Below, piece after piece: positions 20,466 to 31,072 of a DNA stretch of 64,000 nt. Within the stretch, counting starts at the first letter, position 1; each line of letters starts with the position of its first letter. The translations under genes were made by a program, and so were the position numbers. Source of the stretch: Symsagittifera roscoffensis (taxonomy: Eukaryota; Xenacoelomorpha; Acoela; Convolutidae); NCBI RefSeq assembly GCF_963678635.1, contig NC_087066.1, positions 47,093,129 through 47,157,128 on the forward strand, written 5' to 3'. Under the pieces are notes generated by a model. It worked only from the letters and a program-made list of their open reading frames with translations. It was not told the DNA's origin and made no database searches.

Positions 20466-22256
20466 ATGGATAACTTCAACTTGGATGAATTGATGGACCT
20501 AGCAGAGGCATATGTAGGAACGATGCTAGTTGCGATCTATCGTTGGCTAATGGATCGAGACTTCGCTCTGGAGTACTCAGAGGTAGTCATGTTGCTGCCC
20601 GCCCTGATAAACATCTTGGGGCATGACAACCGTGGGAACTGCCCCATGGAAGTCCTATTGATGGCAGCATACGGAGAGAGGGGAGTACTAGACCGCCCGA
20701 ACATGAGAGTGATGAGGTGGAGAAACGGGGCACTCTCAGGGAGTGACTTGGCGAACGAGCCCGGATTGGGAAGTTCTAGGACTTACCAACCAGGTGAGAT
20801 GCCATTGCCCTCCAAGCCCAAGCCTGGGCTGAGGAGAATGCATCAAAAGATGAACAGTGAGGCTGCCTCGTCTAGTTCACCACTGAGAATAGCTGTGCCA
20901 CCAAAGAGGGCGAGAGTAGAACAGGGGGTTCAAACGAAGCAAACCATGCAAGATCTAGATGGGATGAAGGATGAGCTGGAAAGGACCAGGAAGGAGCTGG
21001 ATGAAATGACTAAGCCCATGCTCATTACGGAGGACTACAGAGGCATGTGGAAGAGATTGCTTGAAGACTGCAACAAAATGCAATGTGAAGAAATTGAACG
21101 CTTGAGGCGGGACTACAATGAGCGATCGGAGCGGTTGGCATTGACAACAGTCGTGGAAAAAGTGATAGCTGCAAGGAGTATTCCTCGTGGGCAGTCCCCA
21201 ATGGAGCTCTTGACGCCTCGAGAAATGAGTCAAACGACAGAAACGCGACTCCCAACTGCAACTGGTCGAGTGACAATCCCGAACCTGAGTGATAGCTAAG
21301 GTGACCCAGTCGTGGAGCAAATGATGAGGAAGCTGATAGAGACAGCTGGACGACTAGTGGCCAACAGGAATGCGCCAGGTTCCGGGATCACTGCACCCTT
21401 TGGAATGGTCGACGATACGGGCAGAGTACAGCTTTCCCAATACGTAATGACCAAGAGGGAAGTTAGCGATACAACGCTATCAATGGGGAGCTCAAAAATC
21501 CCAGACAGGAAGATACGAAAGATGCTGGCGAAGAAAGTGTCACGGGTAATGGATGTACAAAAGAATAATCAGTTGAAGTTCAGCTTCACAGGAGTTCCGG
21601 AGGCGGATCCGAGAGATTGCTTCAATCAGGCGACCTGAAACCCGGCAGTAAACCTGCAGCAACCACCACTGGGGACATCACATCTGATACTGGGAGACAG
21701 CTTGGTCAGAGTGCTCTCAAACTTGAGGACCTCCTGGATCACCACGGTGATGGTTTTCGGGGGCGCGAAGATAGCCCAGTTATTTCGGACGGTGGAGTTG
21801 ATGAACCCAGGGAGAATCCCTAATGTAACTATCCTCGTTGGGACAAACAATATCTCGAGAAGCTCAGATGAGGAAGAAGCACTATGGGAATCAATGATGG
21901 TGTGCTTGTTTATTACCCTCTGGCAAAAGTTCAACTGCGCGGTACTGGCCGTTTGCACTGTGCCAATGAGCACGAGGACATTGACTGCAGCAGGGAGAAG
22001 GCGCAACGAAGGAGTAATCAGGTGGAACAACATCCTGAGGAATCTTGCAAGTCAGAATGCCGGAAGGATGATCCTTATGGATATCGAACATGGGCTGAGG
22101 GCTATGGATCAGGCCAGGCTGACCACTGACGGCATCCACTTTGATAGCATAGAAGGACAGGCTTGGTTGAACAGAGTCTTCCAGGAGCGATTGGATGAAT
22201 TGGAAGAAGAACTCTTCGACACGGGAGTGCTGAAGGAAGAGGAAGCAACCAAATAA
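20466..22256 (+). pseudogene. SGNH/GDSL hydrolase protein of the second module
   Basis: The frame starting at ATG 20466 (MDNFNLDELMDLAEAYVG) is open except for TAA 21297-21299 and TGA 21636-21638. The N-terminal 280 residues are helical, with a coiled-coil stretch LDGMKDELERTRKELDEMTK. The C-terminal 200 residues form an SGNH hydrolase. Block I is LILGDSLVRVL, with the nucleophile Ser at 21699-21701. Block II is the Gly of VFGGAKIAQL. Block III is ILVGTNNISR. Block V is TTDGIHF, with the catalytic Asp and His at 22128-22139. All catalytic residues are present. The family removes acyl or acetyl esters. SGNH domains occur in ORFs of some retroelements, where their role is unclear. The substrate cannot be inferred. 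Confidence 0.75.
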
Positions 22257-22272
22257 CCGACAATTACCAACT

Positions 22273-22824
22273 TTGAAGCCTCCTAACCTGGAAACACGCT
22301 TGGAAGCGGTCGCAGCCGTGACCATCTATAAGCCGCAAAGCTCCAGCAAACCCGGGCACAAAACGGATGTACTAGATCGATATCGATTGGGAGAAGCGCC
22401 CATGGGGAGGACCATTAATCTTAGACGAAGATTAGGCCCTGTTAACTTGACAGCGGAAACGCCCAGCACGTCTAGATCGGATACAAAATCTGAGACGACG
22501 AGCACCAGTCGAGAGAAGCGATGTCCAAATAGGAGCTCTCTAATGTGGTCGAGGCCAACATCTTCTCCATGGCACGTATACAAGGATGACCTGATGAAAC
22601 TGAACCTTCAGACGGTGAGCTTCTTAGCGGATGTCATGAGGATGCTGAGCGGAGCAAGGCTATCGGTCAGCGGACTGTACTCGATAACAGGCGTGGATTG
22701 GTTGATAGCTGCGGGAATAAACTTCAGCTCCACCACGGCCTTGAGGTTTGCTGATCTAGAGGGACTGCCCTCTAATAACACAATGGGCCCAGTGAATACA
22801 AGACGTAAAACTGAATCACGATGA
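22273..22824 (+). pseudogene. Unknown protein segment downstream of SGNH ORF
   Basis: A 183-codon open frame begins 17 bases after the SGNH stop, in a different frame. It has a basic, serine-rich N-terminus and a more folded C-terminal part (LMKLNLQTVSFLADVMRMLS, YSITGVDWLIAAGINFSSTT). The frame is lost at 22822-22824 and protein-like sequence continues in another frame from about 22850, so a single-base indel is likely and this is the N-terminal part of the next protein. I do not recognise it. Confidence 0.4.
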
Positions 22825-22855
22825 GGGAAATTGAGAAGAGAGACCTGGAAGAGTT

Positions 22856-23683
22856 TTGATAACGAGGGTGCCGATTGGACAACATGTGAAGATGTTCAGG
22901 CAGCTGGAAACACCCCCAGGTCATGTGAAAGAAAGAGTATACCCGAAACAAGTGAATCAGGAAGGTGACGTCCAAAGATATGACGGGTTGAAAGCAATAA
23001 AAAAGGATGAGACCATCTTTGCCGCGTACGACAAGGCAGAAATGAGGAAGGCCAAGATCATGATAGTAGCGAATTCAGACTTCGTACACACTTACAAGTC
23101 TCTGTTTTGGCCGGATGTTATAATGTTGGCAGCGGTCGATCTGGACCTAATGCAATCCGTGTCAATGGCGATTGGGGTACAAAGACAGACAGAGATGAAC
23201 CCAATCACAATTGTGTTTGCTGGCATCAATGACCATTTACACAGTAGGGGTTTTCTGAGCAGACTCAGAGGGCCTACGACAGCCGAAGCCACTGTATGGC
23301 CAGCAATAAAAGATATACTCGAGTCAATGGGTGAAGTAGTGGATACCCTGAAAGAAGGTTCCTTCACCAAAATGACACCGAGAGCCGTGTTCGCGCTGTC
23401 TCCGGGGTATGCACGTCTCTCGGATGGACTAAAGTTCGTGTATGCGATTGTGGCTTTGCTCTCGGAAGGAAAATATGATGTAATCATATCGGCCCGAAAT
23501 CGCGAGATAGAGATGGAGAATCTGAGACCAATCAGGGCCGAACTACCGGCGGTGTGGTCGGATATCTCGAGAGCAATGAGAGGATTCAAGGACCACTCAC
23601 TACACATGCTAGTGTTCGACGAGGTGCTGGGGTTGGAACTGTCCAACTTCAGTCGACAGCTCAAGTTGAAGACAGGATTATAA
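22856..23683 (+). pseudogene. Divergent SGNH-like domain protein
   Basis: The segment AKIMIVANSDFVHTYKSL (about 23050-23100) has a hydrophobic strand followed by N-S-D, in the position of GDS of block I. About 45 residues later comes PITIVFAGINDHLHSRGFL (about 23203-23259), which carries a GxND motif in a strand-end context, as in block III. I see no clear block V D-x-x-H; the candidate is LHMLVFDEVLGL. The arrangement suggests a second, degenerate SGNH-fold domain that may have lost catalysis. This is inference from motif order; a fold prediction would decide. The frame ends at 23681-23683 (TAA) and the next ORF starts 17 bases later in another frame. Confidence 0.45.
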
Positions 23684-23699
23684 TAACCATCGAGTAATT

Positions 23700-25700
23700 G
23701 TGGCGATGTCGAATGACTTATGGTTCCGAGGAATGGACATAAAGGAGGAAGGAGAGAGAAGAAACAACTCCAAGGATACCAGAGCTCACTTGGAAGCGAT
23801 GGTTTTGAGAACCAGGCCAGAAGCTAACCAGTGGCTACACCTAACTCCTCGAGTAGCGGCCTTGGGTGCGGATGCTTTTGAGCAAAGCCCAGTGATGATC
23901 AGGAAGATCCATGCCTACCTTGTGAAGGAGGTGAACCTGGCCGAAAATTCCGAAGAGAAGGCAGCCGAGTTTATAAACAGAGTGTGCCAAGTTACCCTGG
24001 AAACTTTCTGGACTCAGAAGGTGAAGGGAGAAGAAGGCTTCGAAAGGACTGATAGCACGTTGGAAGGGCTGGGAGCCGGATGGACCGCGTCCTTTTTGTC
24101 AAAAGTATACCCAAAACTCTCTCGATACTTGATAAAAGAACTCCTCCAAGCAGTAGTGGATGTATCAATCATTGAACTACTAGCCTTGTTCGTGACGTTT
24201 GGAGCAGAAAACTTCGTGAAAGGACCGGTAGTACTGCTCACCGAAGGAGTTCAGAACTTGCGGTTAGATGGACTTCTAACATTGATTGCAATAACACATG
24301 GAAACTTGGGAGGACTTGTGAACCTGACACGTTGCCCAGAGCAGATGAGAGAGAATGTGAGGAGATTCGATCTGAAGAAAGCCACGGATTCGTGTAATAA
24401 GATAAGAGATCTGAGACATACTCTTATCCAGTACCTCCTGCATCAAAACCGCTTTGGAACAGGAGAGGATAAGACGATTGAGAGGGAGGAAGATGTGAGA
24501 CGACATGTCGGTGGCATGCCCCTACTAACTGATCTAAGCTTAGCTATGAGGACCGATCCCTTGGCGTTGATCAGAGGAGACACGGAGCTTGTGACAGTGA
24601 TCTATGGACCAGCAGTCACGTTTGCTTTCCCTGATGTTAATGTGGAAGCATACAGGAGGTCGGTGCTGCACCTGAACCTCATATCAGCAGTGGATGGGAG
24701 TGTGCTGAACTGGTGTGTGCAGCATATTTTGCGAGAACTCATGAGCGAAGATCTGTTGTTTGGAAAGATAGCAGAGCCAGAAACGGCGGTCGTCAACTTT
24801 GACGATCACTTCCGTGATCGTATGGGAGAATTAGAGAGAGGGCATATTGAGGTATTTCCGAAGCTCTGGAATCTAAGGCCCTACGACAAGACAAATATTG
24901 AGGTCACCACGATTCCTCGTCTCACTGCGGCATGTCACAAGGTGAGAGAAGAGACGAAAGACTGGGGTGATTACGAGAATCTGCCGGAGGACATCCCTGA
25001 ATTCCCTCTGATAAGAAGAATGTTGCTCGGAGCAGTCTCCGTAGTGCAAACTCCTAGATTGAGAGCGTTCGAGACCAATGAAAGAAGGGTAGCGAAATTC
25101 GCGGAAACGATGGATCCGTGTTTCGTGGGTAGAAATGCCGCAGTGTTACAATACACGCGATTTGCTTACACGGATCAGGCGACGAGAAGGCGACTAAGTA
25201 ATGCCGCGACTCCGAAGCCTGGAGCGTTTGACACGGAATGGACGGAATTAACCCTAGAGCCTATGAGGATGAGAGGCAGAGCCGAATTACCTGAGGCCTC
25301 CCTGATTTTGACCAGGGTGAAACAGGAGTTAACAGTGGGAGGAACGTTGCAGACGAGAACCTTCCTGGCATCCTTCGGCTATGAGGAAACCAAAGTGGTC
25401 TATGGAGAAGAGGAAGATAAATCAGCCGGTAGGCTAATCATACCAAAATTTCCGGAAGGGGCCAAGACTGAAAAGCAGGGACCCTCAACTCCGAGAGATA
25501 CGTCAGGAGGAAATGATGGGCACGGAGGAAGCCGTCGATCGGAAGAGCCTATGCAAGAGGATCCCGATCAAGCAGAGAAGGAGGACGATAAAGCATCGAC
25601 AGGAGAAATATCCAAACTGGATTTCAATTTTTTCTCAGTGACTTTGAAAACACCGCAGACATGTTGGAAACGACTGAGCCAGCAAACGAAGGTTCTTTGA
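23700..25700 (+). CDS. Large unknown ORF (666 codons) of second module
   Basis: This is the longest uninterrupted ORF in the window and I do not recognise it. It is mostly helical with well-folded composition (RVAALGADAFEQSPVMIRKI, WTASFLSKVYPKLSRYLIKE, VTVIYGPAVTFAFPDVNVEA, LLGAVSVVQTPRLRAFETNE). Its C-terminal 90 residues are low-complexity and acidic (DTSGGNDGHGGSRRSEEPMQ). There is no signal peptide, transmembrane segment, zinc motif or polymerase motif. The last 20 codons are probably out of frame: the protein-like sequence carries on in frame 2 after the T6 run at about 25627-25632, so it likely continued into the next ORF. The first in-frame ATG could be 23706. Confidence 0.55.
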   Translation: MAMSNDLWFRGMDIKEEGERRNNSKDTRAHLEAMVLRTRPEANQWLHLTPRVAALGADAFEQSPVMIRKIHAYLVKEVNLAENSEEKAAEFINRVCQVTLETFWTQKVKGEEGFERTDSTLEGLGAGWTASFLSKVYPKLSRYLIKELLQAVVDVSIIELLALFVTFGAENFVKGPVVLLTEGVQNLRLDGLLTLIAITHGNLGGLVNLTRCPEQMRENVRRFDLKKATDSCNKIRDLRHTLIQYLLHQNRFGTGEDKTIEREEDVRRHVGGMPLLTDLSLAMRTDPLALIRGDTELVTVIYGPAVTFAFPDVNVEAYRRSVLHLNLISAVDGSVLNWCVQHILRELMSEDLLFGKIAEPETAVVNFDDHFRDRMGELERGHIEVFPKLWNLRPYDKTNIEVTTIPRLTAACHKVREETKDWGDYENLPEDIPEFPLIRRMLLGAVSVVQTPRLRAFETNERRVAKFAETMDPCFVGRNAAVLQYTRFAYTDQATRRRLSNAATPKPGAFDTEWTELTLEPMRMRGRAELPEASLILTRVKQELTVGGTLQTRTFLASFGYEETKVVYGEEEDKSAGRLIIPKFPEGAKTEKQGPSTPRDTSGGNDGHGGSRRSEEPMQEDPDQAEKEDDKASTGEISKLDFNFFSVTLKTPQTCWKRLSQQTKVL

Positions 25701-26938
25701 CACTGGAGCCTCCGTCAGCTTTTGCGGAAATGAAACGAAACTTGCCGGAGAGCAGCTCTGAGGGCAATTCTAAAGACAATGAACAAAGACTCCTCATGGA
25801 ATCACCAAGGAGAAGAAGGATAGAAGGCGCTGCCAGAGTACTCTTCTTGGGAACATTACCCAAAGAAGAGTGGGAGGTACATCATAGAGACCATGAAAGT
25901 AGGACAGGATGTAGATTGGACAGAGTGGCGTTCATGGAAGAAGCCTGGACAGTGGTTCAGAGCTACGGAACCCAGTCCATTTTGAAAGTAGGTCTCAACC
26001 GACCACTGGTGCGGGAAGTCCTTGACAAACTCGACGAGTGTGAAGGGAGATTGAGTGAGTTGTTGATCGACTCAGCCATTGACGAAAGTGAAGCAAACTC
26101 TCCTATAAAGATGACACCGCAAGAGGAAAAAGGAGAAGTAGTATATCTGTCGAGAACCAGGAAAGGAACGATTCGATCGAATTTGGTGATTGATAAGATC
26201 ATTGAGATGGAGATGAAACTAGGCAGCAAAGTGATACCGAGGAGAGCGGGAAAGACAAAGGTGGATTCGGAAATATCGATAAAGGCTGTCAACTCAGCGA
26301 AAAGAAAACGAGTCGACGAAGTCATGGATTTGGGACAAGGTGATGATCGATTGCCTGGCACAGTCAGAATGTTAACGGATGTAGCAATGGTGCCACCCAT
26401 TCTCATGGCAGGAATAAAATCAACGGATTATAAATCCAAACGGAGTGACCGCACTCTGACTGGAACGACATTGGAAATGGAAATACTCAGCCAATGTGGG
26501 GAGAGTACCATGAAAGACTTTAAACCGTCTCCCATGAACCACGGAAAAGGAAGTGTCGTAGGAAAACTGGTCCCAGTGGAATATAATTGACTGTCACTGT
26601 CGGAGACTGTATCAATAGATGAAACCGCCGGTGGACACATGGAGATGTTGGAGTATAGAAACTCGGCCAGAGGACACTTAATGGCTCTGGAAGACAAGAG
26701 TGCCATGGAAGGTTATCTGGAGACAATGATGCAAGGCACCACCCTCAAGCAGAAAGCATATGGGACTCTAGCGTCTGAGATGCAGAAAGAAACTATCGAG
26801 CAATTAGTGAGCCTTCCATGGAAAGCTGTAGTGTTACGGTACTTTGACGAAGAGATGAGGACTACACCGAGCGTACACGCTCTGATAGCAGTACCCTACG
26901 TGAGGACTGAATTACAACTGAAGTTCGCCTGTCCATGA
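25640..26938 (+). pseudogene. Unknown ORF continuing the 666-aa protein
   Basis: From about 25640 (SDFENTADMLETTEPANEGS) the frame is open to TGA 26588-26590 and on to 26936-26938, so one stop separates two parts of 309 and 99 codons. It is lysine/arginine- and glutamate-rich, with a nuclear-localisation-like SPRRRRIEG near the start. No known domain is recognised. It probably forms one polyprotein with the ORF upstream after a one-base slip. Confidence 0.4.
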
Positions 26939-28647
26939 TCAGACTGACTCGCGAGGAATATGATTTAGAAGAAAGGAAGAGATCGAAAGCAGAAAAGGTC
27001 TTCCTGATGACGAGCATGAGGGATCTGATAATCTAAGGGGGAATGGCAGTAGCGTGCGCGAAGCGGAGAGACGCTCTCTGTTTCATCCGATTCATGATAG
27101 AGCAAATTTCAGTGCCAGCATTGAATACTTCTGTCAAGATGCTGAGAGAAGGGGATGAACGAGCGAAAGCCTTACTCTTGCTAGCACTGCTGGATATACA
27201 TCAAAGCAAACCAATGAGGGTGAACATGAAAAAATCCGTGGAGCTAGACCCCATGAGGAAAATAGACGAAATCAGGAGATTCTCAAACAAGGAGCTGAGG
27301 CTCACTAAGGAATCCATGGGAGCACTGCCGAAGTCCAATGAATACTGTGGACCGATCAGAAAAAAGTCCTACAGTTATGTGTCCAAAGTCATAGCGATAG
27401 CGTACAACCCGTTTCTCAGTAAAGACATACGCGATTACTTCTTTGATTACGAGCAAGCAGTGTTGCTGAGGTTCTGGACGTCGAGAATTGCAACGATTAG
27501 AAGCGCTGCTAATCCGCGGACCAAGCTGGGACTAGTCTTAGAAGAAAAGGTAGCTGCACCTTCCGTGCCAGAATCCGACAAACGAGTGGAGTTTGGATTG
27601 GGATTCTCAGATGAATTACTGAGAACGAGCTTGATGGTAGTGTGGGAACTGATGAGAAAATCGTGGTGTCCCAGTCCCAATGCTGATTCAAAACTAATTG
27701 CAACACAAGATGTGCAGAGGGATCTAAATGCGGACTGTAACCTGCGTGATCTTAATATCATAAAAAATGTGATGACAACAGCCTCTAAGAGCAACGGGGA
27801 AGACAAAGTAGAGTTGTCTGGCTGGGGACCAGAAGACTGGGTTAAACCTGGTAGCTGTCTGGCAGAAGTGTGTGGACTGGAAGGTCACATTTGGGGAAAT
27901 CTGGATTGCGTGAAAACTCTAGAGAGACAACACAAGCAGTTGGCAATATTGTTTGGGAACATTGTGATGAAAGCAAGAACGGAAACGGAATTGATTGCAG
28001 ATTGTCATGGAGGAACCGAGGTGAATCTACTGACTGCACTAGGATTCTACAGTATGTTTGGTTCCTTAGAGTCACTATTAAATCTAGAACAGAAGCATGA
28101 GATGGTCACTGCCATCAGTGTAGAAATGTTCGCAGGAGTTTTGCAAACTGAGCAAAAGCACATAGGAAAATGGAGGGAAGCGATCGAGGCGGAAATGAAC
28201 ATTAGACACAGTGAAACTTATCGCAGACCATCGGGAGCGCGATATTTGGTGGGTTCGAAATTAGCTCCAATGTGCAAGAGCAGATACCCAGTGCATTTCG
28301 TAGCTGTGGATGTAAAGAGTACGAGAACGATCGTGGATCAGGCCTTCTCAGTGCCAAAGTGTGCGAGACTAGCGACAATGTCGGAAAAGTCTTATGAGTT
28401 TTTGTGCAGAATTTTCTCGGCAGTACCGGAGAGAAATAAGGAGGAGTTAGAATTAAAACTGGGAAAGAAGTTAATGGGATACGTCAGTGGGAACTTCAGT
28501 GACTTTGAAAGACAAAAACAGAGAGGATCAACCGTTACGGATTACAATACTGTAGATGAGAATGATAAAGTCCACCGAGTGATGATGGAAGTGGAACCTG
28601 GAAGCTTCGGGAAAGCGTATCTGGAAGAGCATCATGTTAACACATGA
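26935..28647 (+). pseudogene. Unknown ORF (534 codons) of second module
   Basis: Coding-like sequence enters this frame at ATG 26935 (MIRLTREEYDLEERKR), meets TAA 27034-27036 and is then open from 27043 to 28647. It is mainly helical with clustered aromatic and Trp residues (KDIRDYFFDYEQAVLLRFWT, LRTSLMVVWELMRKSWCPSP, ELSGWGPEDWVKPGSC). It has several Cys/His but no regular zinc pattern. I do not recognise it. The helical composition would be compatible with a structural (capsid or scaffold) protein, but nothing in the sequence demands it. Confidence 0.5.
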
Positions 28648-29259
28648 TGAGTTTCCCTGCCATTGCTTGCTGCAAACATGGTGAAATCCCGGGCATAGTA
28701 ATCTGGTGTTGATCTGGGACTCTGGAGAGCTGCTCTCCATGGTTTTACCAGACTCATCACGGCCCATAACGATAGTGATAGTGAGAGTTATGATGGCGAT
28801 ACGATGGGTGGAAGCTCACGTGAAGGAGAACAATAGACAGGAGGCACCAATACGAGAATAATTGCAGAAAATGGATTGTCTAATCTTTTTGAGACAATGT
28901 GCAAGATTCTAAACATTCCGATGGAAGTGAAAAAGATATGGGCAAGGAGACGACTGATGCCATGGTTTAGAGCCAACATGACTGCATGGTTGTACGAGTA
29001 TGCCAAGAAGCATATGTCGAAGCACGGCAGAGTGTACAGTGTGTATCAGCTGGACATTGGGGCAGGAGCTTTCAAACGAGCTTTCGTGACTCATCGGAAT
29101 GCAGTGACCACCGCTGTGAAAAGAACTTCCAGGACAAGTGAACATAATGGAAGGGAGAAAGATGAGATGTTGAAGGAAGATTTGGAGAGAAACATAATAG
29201 CTTCTGCAGAAACAGTAGCCTTCACAATAGCTTCTGCAGAAACAGACAATCTAATGTAG
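28648..29259 (+). pseudogene. C-terminal continuation of the unknown ORF
   Basis: This is the same frame as the 534-codon ORF, interrupted by several stops between 28645 and 28863, then open for 127 codons (28876-29259) with SNLFETMCKILNIPMEVKKI and MPWFRANMTAWLYEYAKKHM. It ends with a short duplication: ATAGCTTCTGCAGAAACAG occurs twice, 30 bases apart (about 29197 and 29227). The tail 29341-29565 is Arg/Lys-rich in another frame and may be part of the same protein. Confidence 0.35.
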
Positions 29260-30770
29260 ATCCCCTACCTTGTTGTAAACAAAGGGTAGAAGAGCAGAAT
29301 TGTTGGAGGACTGTTTCCAACAGCGTCAGAATAGCTACCGATGTGTTGCAAGACACAGAAACTGAAAGTGCAGAGTCAATGTCGCAGGAGGAGGAGATGG
29401 AGCATTGACAGATTGCCGGAAGACAAGATGCAGAAAGAAACGAAATTAGAAGAATTTAGAAGTTTTAGAACTTCTAAACGACGAAAAAAGAGGAAACAAA
29501 GAAGTGACGAAAGAGAAGAAGATAAAACTCAGAATTTTTTATTTGTGCGACAAAAACTCAAGTGAGAAACTAAGCAGCCAAGTTGTAATTGAAAACTGAA
29601 AGAAAACATTTAGTTGAGTATTGAGCATTAAAAAAATTGTTGCATTTTGATTTTAGTTAGTGGCTTTAGAGACACTTACTATTTATTTAGAAAGGCTTGA
29701 GCAACGAATATATTTAAATATTCCAGCCTGTTTTTAATCAACTAGGAAAAGTGATCACTTTGTGGTGACATGAAAGACTTGGATAATCTCCTCCAGAGTT
29801 CCTTAGTTTTAATATTCAGGACATTAACAACCAAGATTTCCGAAGGGAAGAAGCATAGAAGGATAATTTTAGCTTGTTGGTTGGCAGGACTGTCCTGCAA
29901 ACTAACATCTTTTAAAACCTAGGAGAAAAAGTTTTGAATCAGGGCATTGACATTGGAAGTCAGAAGAATTGTTTTTATCTTAGGTCATATCCTCAAAAGT
30001 GCAGATTAGTGAAAGAATTTGGAAGGCTATAGTAGTGTAGTATGATGCCATTTATATTCTGCAGTGAGTCGATATGACGTGGATAAGAGTATTTTCGTGC
30101 ATTTTGAAAATTCTGTTTGATGACACTGTATTATTTTAACGAATATTGCAAGATTCAAAGGAGAATTTGTGTAACATTCGTCCAAATACTACACAGCGAC
30201 GGAGCGTAGAAAAAAAAACCTAATAACGACTGGCAGGCGTCAGTTACCTTAATCCTACTCGTTTTTCACCTTCTCGACCTTGCCAGTTGATTTTCTGGTC
30301 TGTTTAGGGCTAAGTAAAAAGTTACCATTTTTAGACCATCAGTCAAACGACTTTTGATCAGCTTTCGTTTACATGCGAACACAACCACATAGCTGAGTCT
30401 CGGATCCTCAGACTACGTGATTGTCATTAAAAACACGGCTCGAACAACCTATTTTAATATGTTTTTGTGTGACAGTTCTATATTAAATCCATTGGAGATG
30501 GATTGACCCTTTCCTCTTTCTAGCTACTCATATTCTAAAATATCAAGTTACACCGGTGTTAATTTGAAGTTTCACGACATCCAAGTAGCTATACAGTCAG
30601 TTTCATACAGTCCCTTCACATAAAACAGTCTCTGGGGGACCAAGCCTCCGCTCCCGTAATATTCCTGCGATAACGCTCTTATCTCTTCTAATTTGAGTCC
30701 CGGGAGGGTTCCGTGGAATATTCCTTCCCCACCGAAGCTTCCTTCTCCACTAATATCCGCTGATAAGGGT

Positions 30771-30797
30771 CTTATCGTGCGTTGCTGCCACGATAAG
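30771..30797 (+). promoter_or_regulatory. Perfect 9-bp hairpin near 3' LTR
   Basis: CTTATCGTG (30771-30779) and CACGATAAG (30789-30797) form a perfect inverted repeat around a 9-base loop. A related CTTATC...GATAAG pair occurs just upstream (about 30675-30770). It may be an RNA structure of the 3' UTR; no function can be assigned. Confidence 0.35.
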
Positions 30798-31054
30798 AGG
30801 CTTCGTATTCTCCGTCTCTTGCACGACCGTTTTTCACAATATTTGTCGTTGTTCTGATTTTCTCAGCTTTTTTGGTCAAAATGGCCGTTTTTCGTATTTC
30901 TGAGAAATATCAACTTGAAAATCGAAATTTTAAAAATAGAAAATTTCGGAATACTTCGACCCTCCTTTCAAGCACTTTTTTGCTGTTAAGTTGTACGTGT
31001 TTCGTGTTTCGTCGGAAGGTTGCGCTGTGCCATCTGGCAGAATGGCACATTGAC

Positions 31055-31070
31055 GGGGATGACCGGGGAG
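31055..31070 (+). promoter_or_regulatory. Candidate polypurine tract
   Basis: GGGGATGACCGGGGAG is purine-rich, interrupted by three pyrimidines, and ends two bases before the 3' LTR, where the plus-strand primer of an LTR element is expected. Confidence 0.4.
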
Positions 31071-31072
31071 TA

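Larger units (their letters stand above)
29260..31072 (+). other. 3' non-coding part of the giant element
   Basis: The stretch lies between the last ORF and the 3' LTR. A basic ORF at 29341-29565 is possible but weak. AT content rises from about 29570. The distal 480 bases are GC-richer, with runs of short inverted repeats including the hairpin at 30771-30797, and end in a purine-rich tract. Nothing else is supported. Confidence 0.45.

Noticed and set aside
23092-23664. 190-codon minus-strand ORF
   Set aside because: Entirely opposite the SGNH-like ORF, which has motifs and better composition.
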